A stretch of DNA of 64,000 nucleotides from Bradyrhizobium sp. Arg816 (GTDB lineage Bacteria > Pseudomonadota > Alphaproteobacteria > Rhizobiales > Xanthobacteraceae): the NCBI RefSeq assembly GCF_029989365.1, contig NZ_JAPRAQ010000007.1:62001-126000 (forward strand). The letters are read 5' to 3'. The translations under genes and the position numbers were made by a program. Below the pieces are notes generated by a model. That model was not told where the DNA came from. It ran no database searches and saw only the letters and a list, made by a program, of their open reading frames with translations. Below are positions 45,884-54,358 of the stretch, piece after piece; the first letter of the stretch is position 1; each line of letters begins with the position of its first letter.

Positions 45884-48205
45884 TCAGTCGGTCGAGATCG
45901 GAATCTCGCCGCCTTCGATGATCTCCGGAATGATATCCTTGAACAGGCGCACCGGGACGGACTTCGCCGCGGGCACCTTGCTGCCTTCGGCATAGTGCCA
46001 CAGCGGGATCAGCCCATTGCATTCCGGGTAGTAGCCCGCAAGGCTCCTGCGCGGGATATCGTAAGGCACGACTTGGAGCTCGCTCAGGCTGCGTTCGACA
46101 CCATCGCCCGCTTCGGTGACCAGCGTGACGGTATCTCCGGACTTCAGCCCACCGTCCTCCATATCGGCTGGATTCATCAGGACGACATACCGACTGCCCT
46201 GGATGCCCCTGAATCGATCGTCTTCCGTGTAGATCGTCGTGTTGAATTGGCCATCCGCACGCATCGTCATCAGCTCATAGATGCCGTCGCCTTCTCGCGG
46301 CGACGCAAATGCCGCCTTGGGCACGGTGAAGTTCGCCTTACCGTTGGGCGTCTTCCACTTGCGCTCTCGGGCCGGCAACGGCCGAGGGAAGCCGCCGGGT
46401 TCGAACATGCGTTTGTTGAAATCCTTGAACTGCTCCGGATAGGTACGTTCAATGGCGTCCCGCACCTGCGCGTAATCAGCGACCCAGGCATCCCAGTCGA
46501 CCGCGGGATTAGGCCCCAGCGTGGCTTTGGCCAGCGCGGCGACGATCGCCGGCTCTGACAAGAGATTGTCCGCCACCGGCTGGCGCTGACCGCGCGAGCC
46601 ATGAACGCAGGTTGTCGAATCCTCCATCGACACGGCCTGCGGGCCGCTTGCCTGCTGGTCGATCTCGATCCGACCGAGACACGGCAGCAGATACGTCACC
46701 TCGCCCGGGACGATGTGGCTGCGATTGAGCTTTGTCGCGATCTGGACCGAGAGGCGCAGGCCCGACCATGCGGGCTCCATCAGCGATCGCTCCGGGATTG
46801 CGCGCACAAAATTGCCGCCAAGGCTGACGAAGCCGCGCACGTCTCCATTCAAAATGCCTTCGCAGGCATCCACGGTCGAAAGGCCGTCCCATCGCGGCGG
46901 CTCGAAGTCGTAGAGGTCGGCGAGCTTGTCGAGCGGCACGAGCTTGGACTTTTCGGAGATGCCGACGGTACGCTGGCCCTGCACGTTGGAATGTCCGCGG
47001 ATCGGCGAAATCCCCGAGCCGGGCTTGCCGATATTGCCGCCCAATAGCAGTAGATTGACGATCATCTTAGCCGTTTCGACGCCGTGCTTGTGCTGGGTGA
47101 TGCCCATGCCGTAATTGGCGATGACGGCATTGGCCGCCATATAGGTGTTGGCCGCGTCCAGCATGGCGGTTCGCGAAAGTCCCGATGCCCTTTCGATCTG
47201 GTCCCAATCCTGGGCGCGACAAAACGCGGCAAATTCCTCGAAGCCGGCGGTATGCTGTTCGACGAACGCGACGTCGATCACGCGTGGACCACCGTTCGTT
47301 CGCGCGATATCATCCGACTCGATAATCCATTTGCAGATGCCGGCGATGGCCGCGGCGTCGCCCCCGATCCGCACCTGATAGTATTGCGAGCTGATGCGTG
47401 TGCCGCCCGCAATCATCTGAACGGGACTTTGCGGATTGACGAAGCGCTCCAGTCCGCGCTCCCGGAGCGGGTTGAACGTGACGATCGGCACCCCGCGTTG
47501 GGCGGCTTCCTGGAGCGGATGCAGCATGCGCGGCGCGTTCGTCGTGGTGTTGTGACCGAAGAAGAAGATGCAATCGGTCTCGTCGAAATCCTTCAGCAGC
47601 ACCGTTCCGACCGGGACGCCGATCACTTCCGGCAACGCCACCGATGTCGTTTCGTGGCACATGTTCGAGCTGTCAGGGAAATTGTTGGTGCCGTACATCC
47701 GGCCGAACAGCTGGTACATATAGCTCGCTTCCAGCGAGGCACGGCCGGAGGTGTACATGATGACCGAGCGCGGATCGAGCGCGTTCAATTCTGTGCCGAT
47801 TTGCCGGAAAGCTTCGTTCCAGTCGACGGGCAGATATTTGTCGCTGCTGGGATCGTAGCGCATTGGCGTCGTCAGGCGCCCCTGCTCCTCCAGTTGATGG
47901 TCAGACCAGGTTCGTAGCTCGGTGAGCGTGTGCTGCGCGAAAAAATCCGGCGTGACGGTCTTGCCTGTTATCTCCCAGGCAGTCGCCTTGGCGCCGTTCT
48001 CGCAGAACTCGAACATGCGCGGCTCTGCGGGCTTGGCCCAGGAGCAGCTTACGCACATGAAGCCGCCAGTCTTGTTCTGCTTCAGCAATATCTCGCTGCC
48101 GAGAAGTGCAACTTCTTCTTGCGTGAGGATGTGAGCCACCGCACTGAGCGAGCCCCAACCGCCAGCGGGCGCGTCGTAACTTTCAATCTTTGCCTTTTGC
48201 CGCAT
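45884..48205 (-). CDS. YdeP/FdhF-type molybdopterin oxidoreductase
   Basis: A 773-residue molybdo-enzyme resembling E. coli YdeP, a formate-dehydrogenase-like alpha subunit. The family marks are the N-terminal GGFMCVSCSWAKPAEP, the cofactor region SSNMCHETTSVALPEVIG with a Cys where Sec/Cys may ligate Mo, and GHNTTTNAPRMLHPLQEAAQRG. The C-terminal domain ends MTMRADGQFNTTIYTEDDRFRG...VPYDIPRRSLAGYYPECN. There is no Fe-S cluster motif of the four-Cys type at the N-terminus, so it may be acid/stress linked rather than a classic formate dehydrogenase. FdhD is 7 kb away. Confidence 0.85.
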   Translation of the reverse strand: MRQKAKIESYDAPAGGWGSLSAVAHILTQEEVALLGSEILLKQNKTGGFMCVSCSWAKPAEPRMFEFCENGAKATAWEITGKTVTPDFFAQHTLTELRTWSDHQLEEQGRLTTPMRYDPSSDKYLPVDWNEAFRQIGTELNALDPRSVIMYTSGRASLEASYMYQLFGRMYGTNNFPDSSNMCHETTSVALPEVIGVPVGTVLLKDFDETDCIFFFGHNTTTNAPRMLHPLQEAAQRGVPIVTFNPLRERGLERFVNPQSPVQMIAGGTRISSQYYQVRIGGDAAAIAGICKWIIESDDIARTNGGPRVIDVAFVEQHTAGFEEFAAFCRAQDWDQIERASGLSRTAMLDAANTYMAANAVIANYGMGITQHKHGVETAKMIVNLLLLGGNIGKPGSGISPIRGHSNVQGQRTVGISEKSKLVPLDKLADLYDFEPPRWDGLSTVDACEGILNGDVRGFVSLGGNFVRAIPERSLMEPAWSGLRLSVQIATKLNRSHIVPGEVTYLLPCLGRIEIDQQASGPQAVSMEDSTTCVHGSRGQRQPVADNLLSEPAIVAALAKATLGPNPAVDWDAWVADYAQVRDAIERTYPEQFKDFNKRMFEPGGFPRPLPARERKWKTPNGKANFTVPKAAFASPREGDGIYELMTMRADGQFNTTIYTEDDRFRGIQGSRYVVLMNPADMEDGGLKSGDTVTLVTEAGDGVERSLSELQVVPYDIPRRSLAGYYPECNGLIPLWHYAEGSKVPAAKSVPVRLFKDIIPEIIEGGEIPISTD

Positions 48206-48239
48206 GCCGGGTTCCTCAACATCAAGTCTGTTAGGGGAA

Positions 48240-48264
48240 AACCTGAGAGATCATCGCCAGTTCC
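48240..48264 (-). promoter_or_regulatory. candidate EcfG promoter of the YdeP-like gene
   Basis: Minus strand: GGAAC (48264-48260), 16 bp, GGTT (48243-48240), 35 bp before ATG 48205. It overlaps the divergent promoter region of the DUF72 gene. Confidence 0.5.
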
Positions 48265-48273
48265 TCGGGATCA

Positions 48274-48298
48274 GGAACATTGCTCTGGTCGGAGCGTC
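48274..48298 (+). promoter_or_regulatory. candidate EcfG promoter of the DUF72 gene
   Basis: GGAAC (48274-48278), 16 bp, CGTC (48295-48298), 21 bp before ATG 48319. The -35 boxes of this and the opposite promoter are only 9 bp apart (GTTCC...GGAAC). Confidence 0.5.
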
Positions 48299-48318
48299 GA
48301 TAGATCGTTGGAGGCGTC

Positions 48319-49086
48319 ATGCACGGCCTATTGGCAACGCCGATTAAATTGGACGACGTCCGAATGGCACGCATTCTTATCGGCACCTCGGGCTGGCACT
48401 ACGCATCCTGGCGAGGTCCGTTCTTTCCCCGGGAGCTTCGGATCAAAGACCAGCTCAGCTACTATGCCGATCAGTTCGACACCACGGAGCTGAACGGGGT
48501 GTTCTACCGCACGCCGACGCCGGAGGCAGTGACGGCATGGCGGCAGCAGACTGGCCGCGATTTTGTCTTTGCCTGGAAGGCGTCGAAGTTCATCACGCAC
48601 TGGAAGCGTCTTTCAGATCGCTCCGAAAACAGCCTCGAGCTGCTGGAGGACCGCATGTCGCTGTTGCGCGGCAAGGCGGGGCCGATCCTGTTTCAGCTTC
48701 CGCCTCAGTTCGAGGTGGACGCCGAGCGGCTCGGCTCGTTCTTCAAGCTGCTGTCCCGGAAACGCCGCTACAGTTTCGAATTTCGCCACCCGAGCTGGTA
48801 TCAGCCGCGCATTCTCAGAATGCTGTCCGACGAGAACATTTCGCTCTGCCTGTCCGACCATCACGATGCGCCGGCGCCTTGGAAACGTACGGCGGACTTC
48901 GTCTATGTCCGTGGCCATGGCCCGAGCGGACGCTATCACGGCCACTATTCGCAGGCAGCGCTCGCCCAATGGGCCAAGCGACTCAAGTCCTGGAAGCGCC
49001 AAGGCTGTGACGTCTATGTCTATTTCGACAACGACCAGAAAAGCGCGGCGCCGGCCGACGCGCAGGCTTTGCGAGAGATGCTGTAG
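48319..49086 (+). CDS. DUF72 family protein (YecE-like)
   Basis: A 255-residue protein with a TIM-barrel-type DUF72 domain: ILIGTSGWHYASWRGPFFP, FDTTELNGVFYRTPTPEAVTAWR, FAWKASKFITHWKRL, LFQLPPQFEVDAERL, YSFEFRHPSWY, YVRGHGPSGRYHGHYS and YVYFDNDQKSAAPADA. The biochemical role is unknown; the family is often stress-linked. ATG 48319 has GGAGG 5 nt upstream; ATG 48364, where family similarity begins, is the alternative. Confidence 0.85.
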   Translation: MHGLLATPIKLDDVRMARILIGTSGWHYASWRGPFFPRELRIKDQLSYYADQFDTTELNGVFYRTPTPEAVTAWRQQTGRDFVFAWKASKFITHWKRLSDRSENSLELLEDRMSLLRGKAGPILFQLPPQFEVDAERLGSFFKLLSRKRRYSFEFRHPSWYQPRILRMLSDENISLCLSDHHDAPAPWKRTADFVYVRGHGPSGRYHGHYSQAALAQWAKRLKSWKRQGCDVYVYFDNDQKSAAPADAQALREML

Positions 49087-49758
49087 CGATTGAGCTAGGG
49101 GCCGCCAGCCACGGAGCCGGCGGTCGGCCAGATCGATCTTGCCGTTGACGATCAGCTCGTCGGAGCCTTCGACCTTCAACGATTGCGGCCGGTTTAGATC
49201 GTTTATGAGATGCACGTGAAGGGCTTTCGCCCATGCCGACGTTCCCGCCTATTTGCGCTCGCTTGGGATTACGACTGCCGAGCTTCTGCCGATCCACGCC
49301 TTTGTCGGGAGCGCCGACCTCGCGGACAGCATCCATTTCTTGAGGTGGCCTGACTTGGCTTCGATCAACTGCAGCACTTCGGCGCCGAATCCTTTTTTCA
49401 ACGTTGCGCTGAACGTTACGCTGAAGGCGGGGCCGATCCGAAACTGAAAGATTGGCGAGCAAGACCTGGCCGTTCTGCGGCATCATCTCGGAATGGCGTC
49501 AACAAGAACCGCAATTATATGGGCTTACGCAGATTCCGAAAAACCGGACATCCCATATCGGCAGCCCGACCTGTAAGACCGACGCCAGCCCTTTTCGTGA
49601 AGAATGGTCTTCGGCTGCCTGCAAGAGCGAAGGCCGCACCTTGAATGGAACCCCGAGCAAGCCTCGGGTGTTTTCCGGCGAGCGGTGCCTGCTTGCCGCC
49701 ATCAGATTTGCGACACCGGTAGGATCGATGAGCGCCGGGCCGCCAAGCGAGGTACTAA
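49087..49758. other. spacer with a GlgX-like remnant
   Basis: Bases about 49201-49225 read VYEMHVKGF and, in another frame, 49253-49310 read RSLGITTAELLPIHAFV. Both are N-terminal landmarks of glycogen debranching enzyme GlgX, so a decayed glgX piece lies here. The rest shows no gene. GGAAC-N17-TGTT at 49647-49672 could drive the transporter gene downstream. Confidence 0.5.
49190..49315 (+). pseudogene. fragment of a glycogen debranching enzyme gene
   Basis: VYEMHVKGF is followed after a deletion and frame change by the LRSLGITTAELLPIHAFV block, the order and motifs found in the N-terminal catalytic barrel of GlgX/isoamylase. Neither the preceding CBM48 domain nor the rest of the barrel is present. 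Confidence 0.55.
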
Positions 49759-50925
49759 GTGGGTCACCCGAACGCGGTTAGCAAGCGGATAGCCAAGCCC
49801 GGCACACCGACAGCATCGGATCGCGAAGCGTCTCGCAACTCGGCACAGCAAAAGCCACTGCCCCTTGGTTCGGGCGCGCGCATGAATGCCCGGGTGATCT
49901 TTGCAGTAGCGGTGGTAGCGCTCTCGTTGTGGACCGCCGGGGGATTTCTGCCACCTTTGATCTGGGCGACCATTCTAGCCGTCACCTTGTGGCCTCTCTA
50001 CATTAAGTTTGCGGCACGGCTCACCTCAGGCCCAACAAGGCTGGCAGCCGTCGCCTTCACGGCGATCGTCGCGCTTATCCTATTTACGCCTATGGCGCTT
50101 GCCGTCTACCAGGTTGCCGAGCAAGGCGGTGATATCGCGAACTGGCTGAAGAAGGCCAGGGAGAGCGGAATCGAAGTGCCCGACTGGATCGCTCGCCTGC
50201 CGGTCGTAGCAGAAATCGTGCAGCAATGGTGGCGCGATAACCTATCGAATCCGAAAGCCGCGACGGCTTGGCTTAAGACCGTCAATGCGGATGATGCGTC
50301 TGGTCTGTTTAACACGCTCGGCGGTCAGCTGATGCGTCGCCTGTTCATGCTCTTCTTCTCATTGTTTGCCTTGTTCGTGCTACTCAACAACGGCCGCTCG
50401 GTCGCTAACCGCACCGTCGAGACGTGCGATCGTATCCTGGGGCACCCCGGCGAGGGCGTGGTGCAGAAGATCGTGGATTCAATTCGAGGGACGGTGAACG
50501 GTACTGTGATCGTCGCCATCGGCGAGGGCCTGTTGATCGGCGTTGGATACGTTGCTGCAGGCGTACCAAATGCCATAATGTTTACCATTATAACCACGGC
50601 TTTTGCGATGCTTCCGTTCGGTGCTTGGGCAGTGTTCACGGCCGCTGCCGCAATGCTCTTGTCCAGCGGTGGCAGCGGGATCGCGGCCGCATGCGTCTTT
50701 GTCTGGGGCGGAATCGTCATGCTCGCGGGGGACCACTTTGTATGGCCAACTCTGGTCGGGGGCGCGGCACGGCTCCCTTTCCTCTTTGCGTTCGTCGGCA
50801 TATTCGGGGGGCTGGCTGCCTTCGGTCTACTCGGCTTGTTTTTAGGACCCGTCATCATGGCCGTGCTGTTGACGGTCTGGCGAGGGTGGATTTTTCGGCC
50901 TGAAGAGCAAAGCACCTCTGACTAA
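49759..50925 (+). CDS. AI-2E/PerM family transporter
   Basis: A 388-residue membrane protein. About eight membrane helices are visible, including VIFAVAVVALSLWTAGGFLPPLIWATILAVTLWPLY, LAAVAFTAIVALILFTPM, LFMLFFSLFALFVLL and the paired C-terminal helices. The family core GTVNGTVIVAIGEGLLIGVGYVAAGVPNAIMFTIIT and LPFLFAFVGIFGGLAAFGLLGLFLGPVIMAVLLTVW is complete. The family exports small molecules or acts as an ion antiporter; substrate unknown. GTG 49759 gives a 41-residue cytosolic head; ATG 49882 is the alternative. Confidence 0.85.
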   Translation: MGHPNAVSKRIAKPGTPTASDREASRNSAQQKPLPLGSGARMNARVIFAVAVVALSLWTAGGFLPPLIWATILAVTLWPLYIKFAARLTSGPTRLAAVAFTAIVALILFTPMALAVYQVAEQGGDIANWLKKARESGIEVPDWIARLPVVAEIVQQWWRDNLSNPKAATAWLKTVNADDASGLFNTLGGQLMRRLFMLFFSLFALFVLLNNGRSVANRTVETCDRILGHPGEGVVQKIVDSIRGTVNGTVIVAIGEGLLIGVGYVAAGVPNAIMFTIITTAFAMLPFGAWAVFTAAAAMLLSSGGSGIAAACVFVWGGIVMLAGDHFVWPTLVGGAARLPFLFAFVGIFGGLAAFGLLGLFLGPVIMAVLLTVWRGWIFRPEEQSTSD

Positions 50926-50930
50926 TTGCA

Positions 50931-51188
50931 CTACATGCGGCCCCGAAAGGGCTTTCGCATAAGCCTCACAGCGAGCGCTGATTCAGGCGACATCGGATAC
51001 GACGCAGACCCCGCCTCCTCCTTCGCACCGACTCTTATTTCCTGGGTTTGCCGCTCAAGGCGCCCTGCTCTCCAAAGTTTTTCCAGTGCATTCGCTATCT
51101 CGTGCTTCACCGCCGCAGACGCGTTGCCGGCCGTCTGCCAGGCACATCTGACGATCTTCACCAACTTGTCGTCGAGCGAGCGCGCCAT
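50931..51188 (-). CDS. small hypothetical protein
   Basis: An 85-residue protein (MARSLDDKLVKIVRCAWQTAGNASAAVKHEIANALEKLWRAGRLERQTQEI...). A helical, basic core is followed by an Arg-rich tail. It is tandem with the next gene upstream on the same strand and unrecognised beyond similarity of type to Bradyrhizobium small proteins. Confidence 0.55.
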   Translation of the reverse strand: MARSLDDKLVKIVRCAWQTAGNASAAVKHEIANALEKLWRAGRLERQTQEIRVGAKEEAGSASYPMSPESALAVRLMRKPFRGRM

Positions 51189-51198
51189 GACGAGCTAT

Positions 51199-51606
51199 CT
51201 ACGAGGCGTTCGCACGAGCACGCTGCTGCGCCTCTCGTCGTCGTTCCCGGCGTTGACGTCGGCGCAAGGCCCTGTCGGCGAGCCGCGGGAATGGCGGCAT
51301 TGGGGCGGGAGCGTCTTCGCGAGCGAGAACTTCTAATACTGGCTTTGCGGCCGGCTCGCGGCCCTCCATGAAAGACAACACGGAGCGGCCCTCGTCAGTG
51401 ATCCTCCAGCCACCGTTATCGCGTATGACGAGGCGCTGCGAAAAGATGTCTAGATCGGGCACCCGCGCTCCAAGGCGCTTCGTCCGCTCTGTCCATTCTC
51501 GTCCACTGGTCGCCAGGATCGCCATGTCACGCTTCACATCGACAATCGTGGCAAACCCGTTGGGGTAGCTCACCAAGATCTTCAGAAGTGTAACCTGGAA
51601 ATTCAC
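51199..51606 (-). CDS. hypothetical winged-helix-like protein
   Basis: A 135-residue protein from GTG 51606. VTLLKILVSYPNGFATIVDVKRDMAILATSGREWTERTKRLGARVPDLDIFSQRLVIRDNGGWRITDEGRSVLSFME has the shape of a winged-helix domain (Mrr_N/restriction-associated type). The tail is Arg-rich (RRRQRRERRREAQQRARANAS). It is transcribed with the 85-residue gene downstream. Confidence 0.6.
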   Translation of the reverse strand: MNFQVTLLKILVSYPNGFATIVDVKRDMAILATSGREWTERTKRLGARVPDLDIFSQRLVIRDNGGWRITDEGRSVLSFMEGREPAAKPVLEVLAREDAPAPMPPFPRLADRALRRRQRRERRREAQQRARANAS

Positions 51607-51740
51607 CCGCCAGCCTGTTGATCAGCGCCACATCGTTGGTGGCCTCCCAATAGGCCTTTCCGCCGACCTCGCTGGTTTCTCAAGTTCTTTGCCGTCAAGA
51701 CCAGCGCGAAGAAGTTCAAGGGCGTCCGGGAGGAGAATTG

Positions 51741-51821
51741 ATGGGCCGATTCTTTATCGGCATCATTATCCTCAGCATGGCGATAATCCTCGCCATGTAT
51801 TTCCACGTACTTATCCTATAA
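51741..51821 (+). CDS. 26-residue membrane miniprotein
   Basis: The frame MGRFFIGIIILSMAIILAMYFHVLIL is a single membrane helix. GGGAGGAG lies 6 nt before the ATG. It overlaps by six bases the end of a convergent DUF2934 gene. Confidence 0.45.
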   Translation: MGRFFIGIIILSMAIILAMYFHVLIL

Positions 51822-51977
51822 CGTGTCGGGCGTCCGCATGGGCGAGCCTCTATCCTCGTTGAGCAACTCCTGCTCTGCCAGGCGCCAGAAGTCCTCGTCT
51901 CGCCCTTCCGGTTTCCCGGCCTTCTCCCAAAGCTCGTAGGCGCGGGTGGCAACAGCTTCGTCAATACGGTTGTTCAT
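51816..51977 (-). CDS. DUF2934 domain protein
   Basis: 53 residues: MNNRIDEAVATRAYELWEKA, then GKPEGRDEDFWRLAEQELLN and a short tail. This is a complete, textbook DUF2934 domain (RAYELWExAGxPEGRDxxFWxxAExEL). It is too short for many gene finders. Confidence 0.75.
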   Translation of the reverse strand: MNNRIDEAVATRAYELWEKAGKPEGRDEDFWRLAEQELLNEDRGSPMRTPDTL

Positions 51978-52020
51978 TGGACTACTCCGGTTGTCGAACG
52001 GCGGCTGGGAACGCGTGGTG

Positions 52021-52263
52021 CTAATATTTGGGGGTCAGCCGATAGACGTCTCCCGGCATAAGCTCCAACTCTTCGAAAGTATCCTGCTGGTCGTCCGTAA
52101 TCTCTGCTGGCAGGATCTCTGCCGTCCATCCCTCAGACACTTCCGCAAGCACAAGTGTCACTGCCTGTGACGGTTTGGCGTAGGCTATCCAAAGCTGCTT
52201 TTCCGACCCGTCATCAGGCGTAACTTCAACGAACGTGAAAGAGTTTCCAAACGACTCTGCCAT
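52021..52263 (-). CDS. hypothetical protein
   Basis: An 80-residue beta-rich protein (MAESFGNSFTFVEVTPDDGSEKQLWIAYAKPSQAVTLVLAEVSEGWTAEILPAEITDDQQ...). ATG 52263 fits the family-like start; the frame upstream to 52335 is less likely. Unknown function; probably co-transcribed after the 66-residue gene. Confidence 0.6.
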   Translation of the reverse strand: MAESFGNSFTFVEVTPDDGSEKQLWIAYAKPSQAVTLVLAEVSEGWTAEILPAEITDDQQDTFEELELMPGDVYRLTPKY

Positions 52264-52298
52264 CACGACAAAATCGATCAGAACGCGACTTGTTGCTA

Positions 52299-52499
52299 TC
52301 ACTGGGGAGGACGCAAGCCCGGCGATCTCAACCACTCCTCGATATGGGAGGCGGTCTCCGTTTGACGAGCTTGGCGTAAAAGATGCTCACGCTCCTTTCC
52401 GGGCGCTAGTTCTTTCGCCCTTTGCCTGAGCGATTGCGCTGCGGCTGAAAGACGTTCTTCCAACGTTTGGGTCTGTTTGAAACGACGCCGCTTTTGCAT
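52299..52499 (-). CDS. small basic helical protein
   Basis: A 66-residue protein, MQKRRRFKQTQTLEERLSAA...ELAPGKEREHLLRQARQTETASHIEEWLRSPGL. The pattern is well known to me from short Bradyrhizobium proteins of unknown role. Its ATG is preceded by AAAGGAG. Confidence 0.65.
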   Translation of the reverse strand: MQKRRRFKQTQTLEERLSAAAQSLRQRAKELAPGKEREHLLRQARQTETASHIEEWLRSPGLRPPQ

Positions 52500-52976
52500 G
52501 CGCTGCTCCTTTCCGTTTGAGGAAGGCGGGAGCGCTGTGATGGGGCGATCTCATCACCGATAGCTGCCAAGTGTCCGCGCGGTGATGGCCGAAGGCTACT
52601 CCTGCCTCCACAGGTCAGATACAACAAAGGTTAGAGGCGCGGTCATTCTTCCCGCCTGAGTAAATTACTCATATCTCAACTTTTTGCTCGCAATCGTCAT
52701 CAATGAAATTGACTGTACGCCTGCTCCTTCGATGGCCATTTACTTCGGGCGTAGCTCAATGCCCTAAACTGGTTCGTGGCGAGCCGGGGCTTTAGTTCGC
52801 CACCTGCCCCCTCAAAGAAGGATCGCCGGCCAGCTTGAGGAGCGCGAAACCAGATCATTTCCGCCGGGGGTTCCAACCATCCGCACGGGCAGCATGAGGA
52901 ACCACTGCCTCTCTGCTCGGTTGGCAGCGGTCCCTACCAACTAGCCGAACTGCGCTGCACAACCACAAGGCCCGAT
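52500..52976. other. intergenic stretch
   Basis: No gene in 477 bp. Promoters for the 66-residue gene and for the split Crp/Fnr regulator should lie here; no box is convincing. Confidence 0.4.
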
Positions 52977-53710
52977 GTGCCACATATCGACATTTTGATC
53001 CGCAAACTGCGGAGTGACACCCACATCACTGGCGACGACGCCAAGGCAATTGAGCACCTGCCAGTTACTGTCCGTGAGGTCGCAGCTCAAACATCGATCG
53101 TGCGTGTCGGCGAGCGTCCAAATGCCTGCTGCCTACTCGTGAAAGGTTTCGCATGCAGGTCGAAAATCACTGACACCGGTAAACGGCAAATCCTGTCCTT
53201 CCATGTCCCTGGTGACGTTCCGGATCTCCAGAGCCTCTTTCTGAGAACTATGGATCACGACCTGATTTCGCTATCCAACGCCACCTTGGGCTTCATCGCG
53301 CATTCCGACATTTTGAGGCTCATCGACGACCGGCCATCCGTTGCTCGCGCCTTGTGGAGAGAACGCTGATCGACGCGGCGGTCTTCAGAGAGTGGATCGT
53401 CAATCTCGGTGCTCGGGACGCTCCCGCGCGGATGGCTCACCTTTTCGCCGAACTACACCGTCGATTGGCAGCTGTCGGGTTGGTTGACGAGGATCAGTTT
53501 GAGTTTCCAGTGACGCAGTCCGAGCTTGCGGAGGCGTTGGGAATTAGCGCGGTTCACGCAAACCGCATCATTCAGAAATTTCGCAGCGAAGGGCTTTTGG
53601 ACATCCGCAGGAACCACGTTGTATTCTTGGACTTTGCAAAGGTGGAAGTCACCAGCGGGTTCGATCCTGCGTATCTACATCAGCTTACACCGGGCGGACG
53701 CACCGAATGA
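52977..53710 (+). pseudogene. Crp/Fnr family regulator split by a one-base frameshift
   Basis: Frame 1 (GTG 52977 to 53369) holds the cyclic-nucleotide-binding-like domain (IEHLPVTVREVAAQTSIVRVGERPNACCLLVKGFACRSKIT). Frame 2 (53354-53710) holds its end plus the HTH (FEFPVTQSELAEALGISAVHANRIIQKFRSEGLLDIRRNHVVFLD). Adding one A near 53362 restores ALWRETLIDAAVFREWIVNLG and a regulator of about 244 residues. No Cys cluster of true FNR is visible at the N-terminus. Either a real mutation or a sequencing error. Confidence 0.8.
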
Positions 53711-53946
53711 CCCAATCAGGCCCAAAGCGATACTATGTTTCTGCGCCCGGTGAAATTGCCGACAGCAGTATTGAATTTCCCGACATCGAGGCAGCGCTAC
53801 TCGAAGCTGCCGATGCGGCGATTCTGATGGCGCGAGATCAATTGATTCTCCCACCGGCCGACGTTGTTTTAGAGGTCCGCTCCGACGACGTCAAAGTCGC
53901 GCAGGTCACCGTGAAGGTGTTGATCGAGAGGACTGAAAATAATTGA
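53707..53946 (+). CDS. DUF6894-like small protein
   Basis: A 79-residue protein, KRYYVSAPGEIADSSIEFPDIEAALLEAADAAILMARD...VLEVRSDDVKVAQVTVKVLIE. The layout (aromatic head, D-x-E-A-x-x-E-A helix, beta tail) is that of DUF6894. Its ATG overlaps the regulator's TGA, so it depends on that operon. Confidence 0.6.
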   Translation: MTQSGPKRYYVSAPGEIADSSIEFPDIEAALLEAADAAILMARDQLILPPADVVLEVRSDDVKVAQVTVKVLIERTENN

Positions 53947-54040
53947 TCGATCGGCAAGCGGCGTCCACGAGTGTCAGCGCGTGGACGGGCGCCGTTCTGG
54001 CGTTTCTCCACAAGCGACTGGATGCTCTGAAAGCTGCCGC

Positions 54041-54358
54041 TTAACCCGAACTACCAATCGGCATAGGGCGTGTTCTTGACTGCGTGTCTGTTGAAGTCGC
54101 ACGCACCGTCCGTCCACCAGACTGTTCCCGTTCCCCAAGACCGCGCTTTGCCTCATTGACGAGGCCGTGGGCGATGGCTTCGGACTCCGGGTCTTGGGTC
54201 GCCTTAGCCGCTTTCACCGCACGCCGCGCGGTCATCAGTTCCTTCACCAACCGCGCCTTATCGTGTGGAGCAAGATGGGGATTGCTCATCTGCCAAAGTC
54301 TATCGCGGACGACGAAATATCGCCGATCCGGCGTAACAGGATACTTGAGACCTGGCAT
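54041..54358 (-). pseudogene. conserved hypothetical protein with a C-terminal frameshift
   Basis: The first 75 residues (MPGLKYPVTPDRRYFVVRDRLWQMSNPHLAPHDKARLVKELMTARRAVKAAK) match a common family of about 110 residues whose end reads VWWTDG(A/S)PDFNRH...NTPYA. That end is present in a different frame: VWWTDGACDFNRHAVKNTPYADW, stop at 54051-54053. One base is missing at about 54125-54136. The function of the family is unknown. Confidence 0.7.

Noticed and set aside
47084-47917. A 277-codon plus-strand frame
   Set aside because: Complete overlap with the YdeP-like gene on the other strand; shadow composition.
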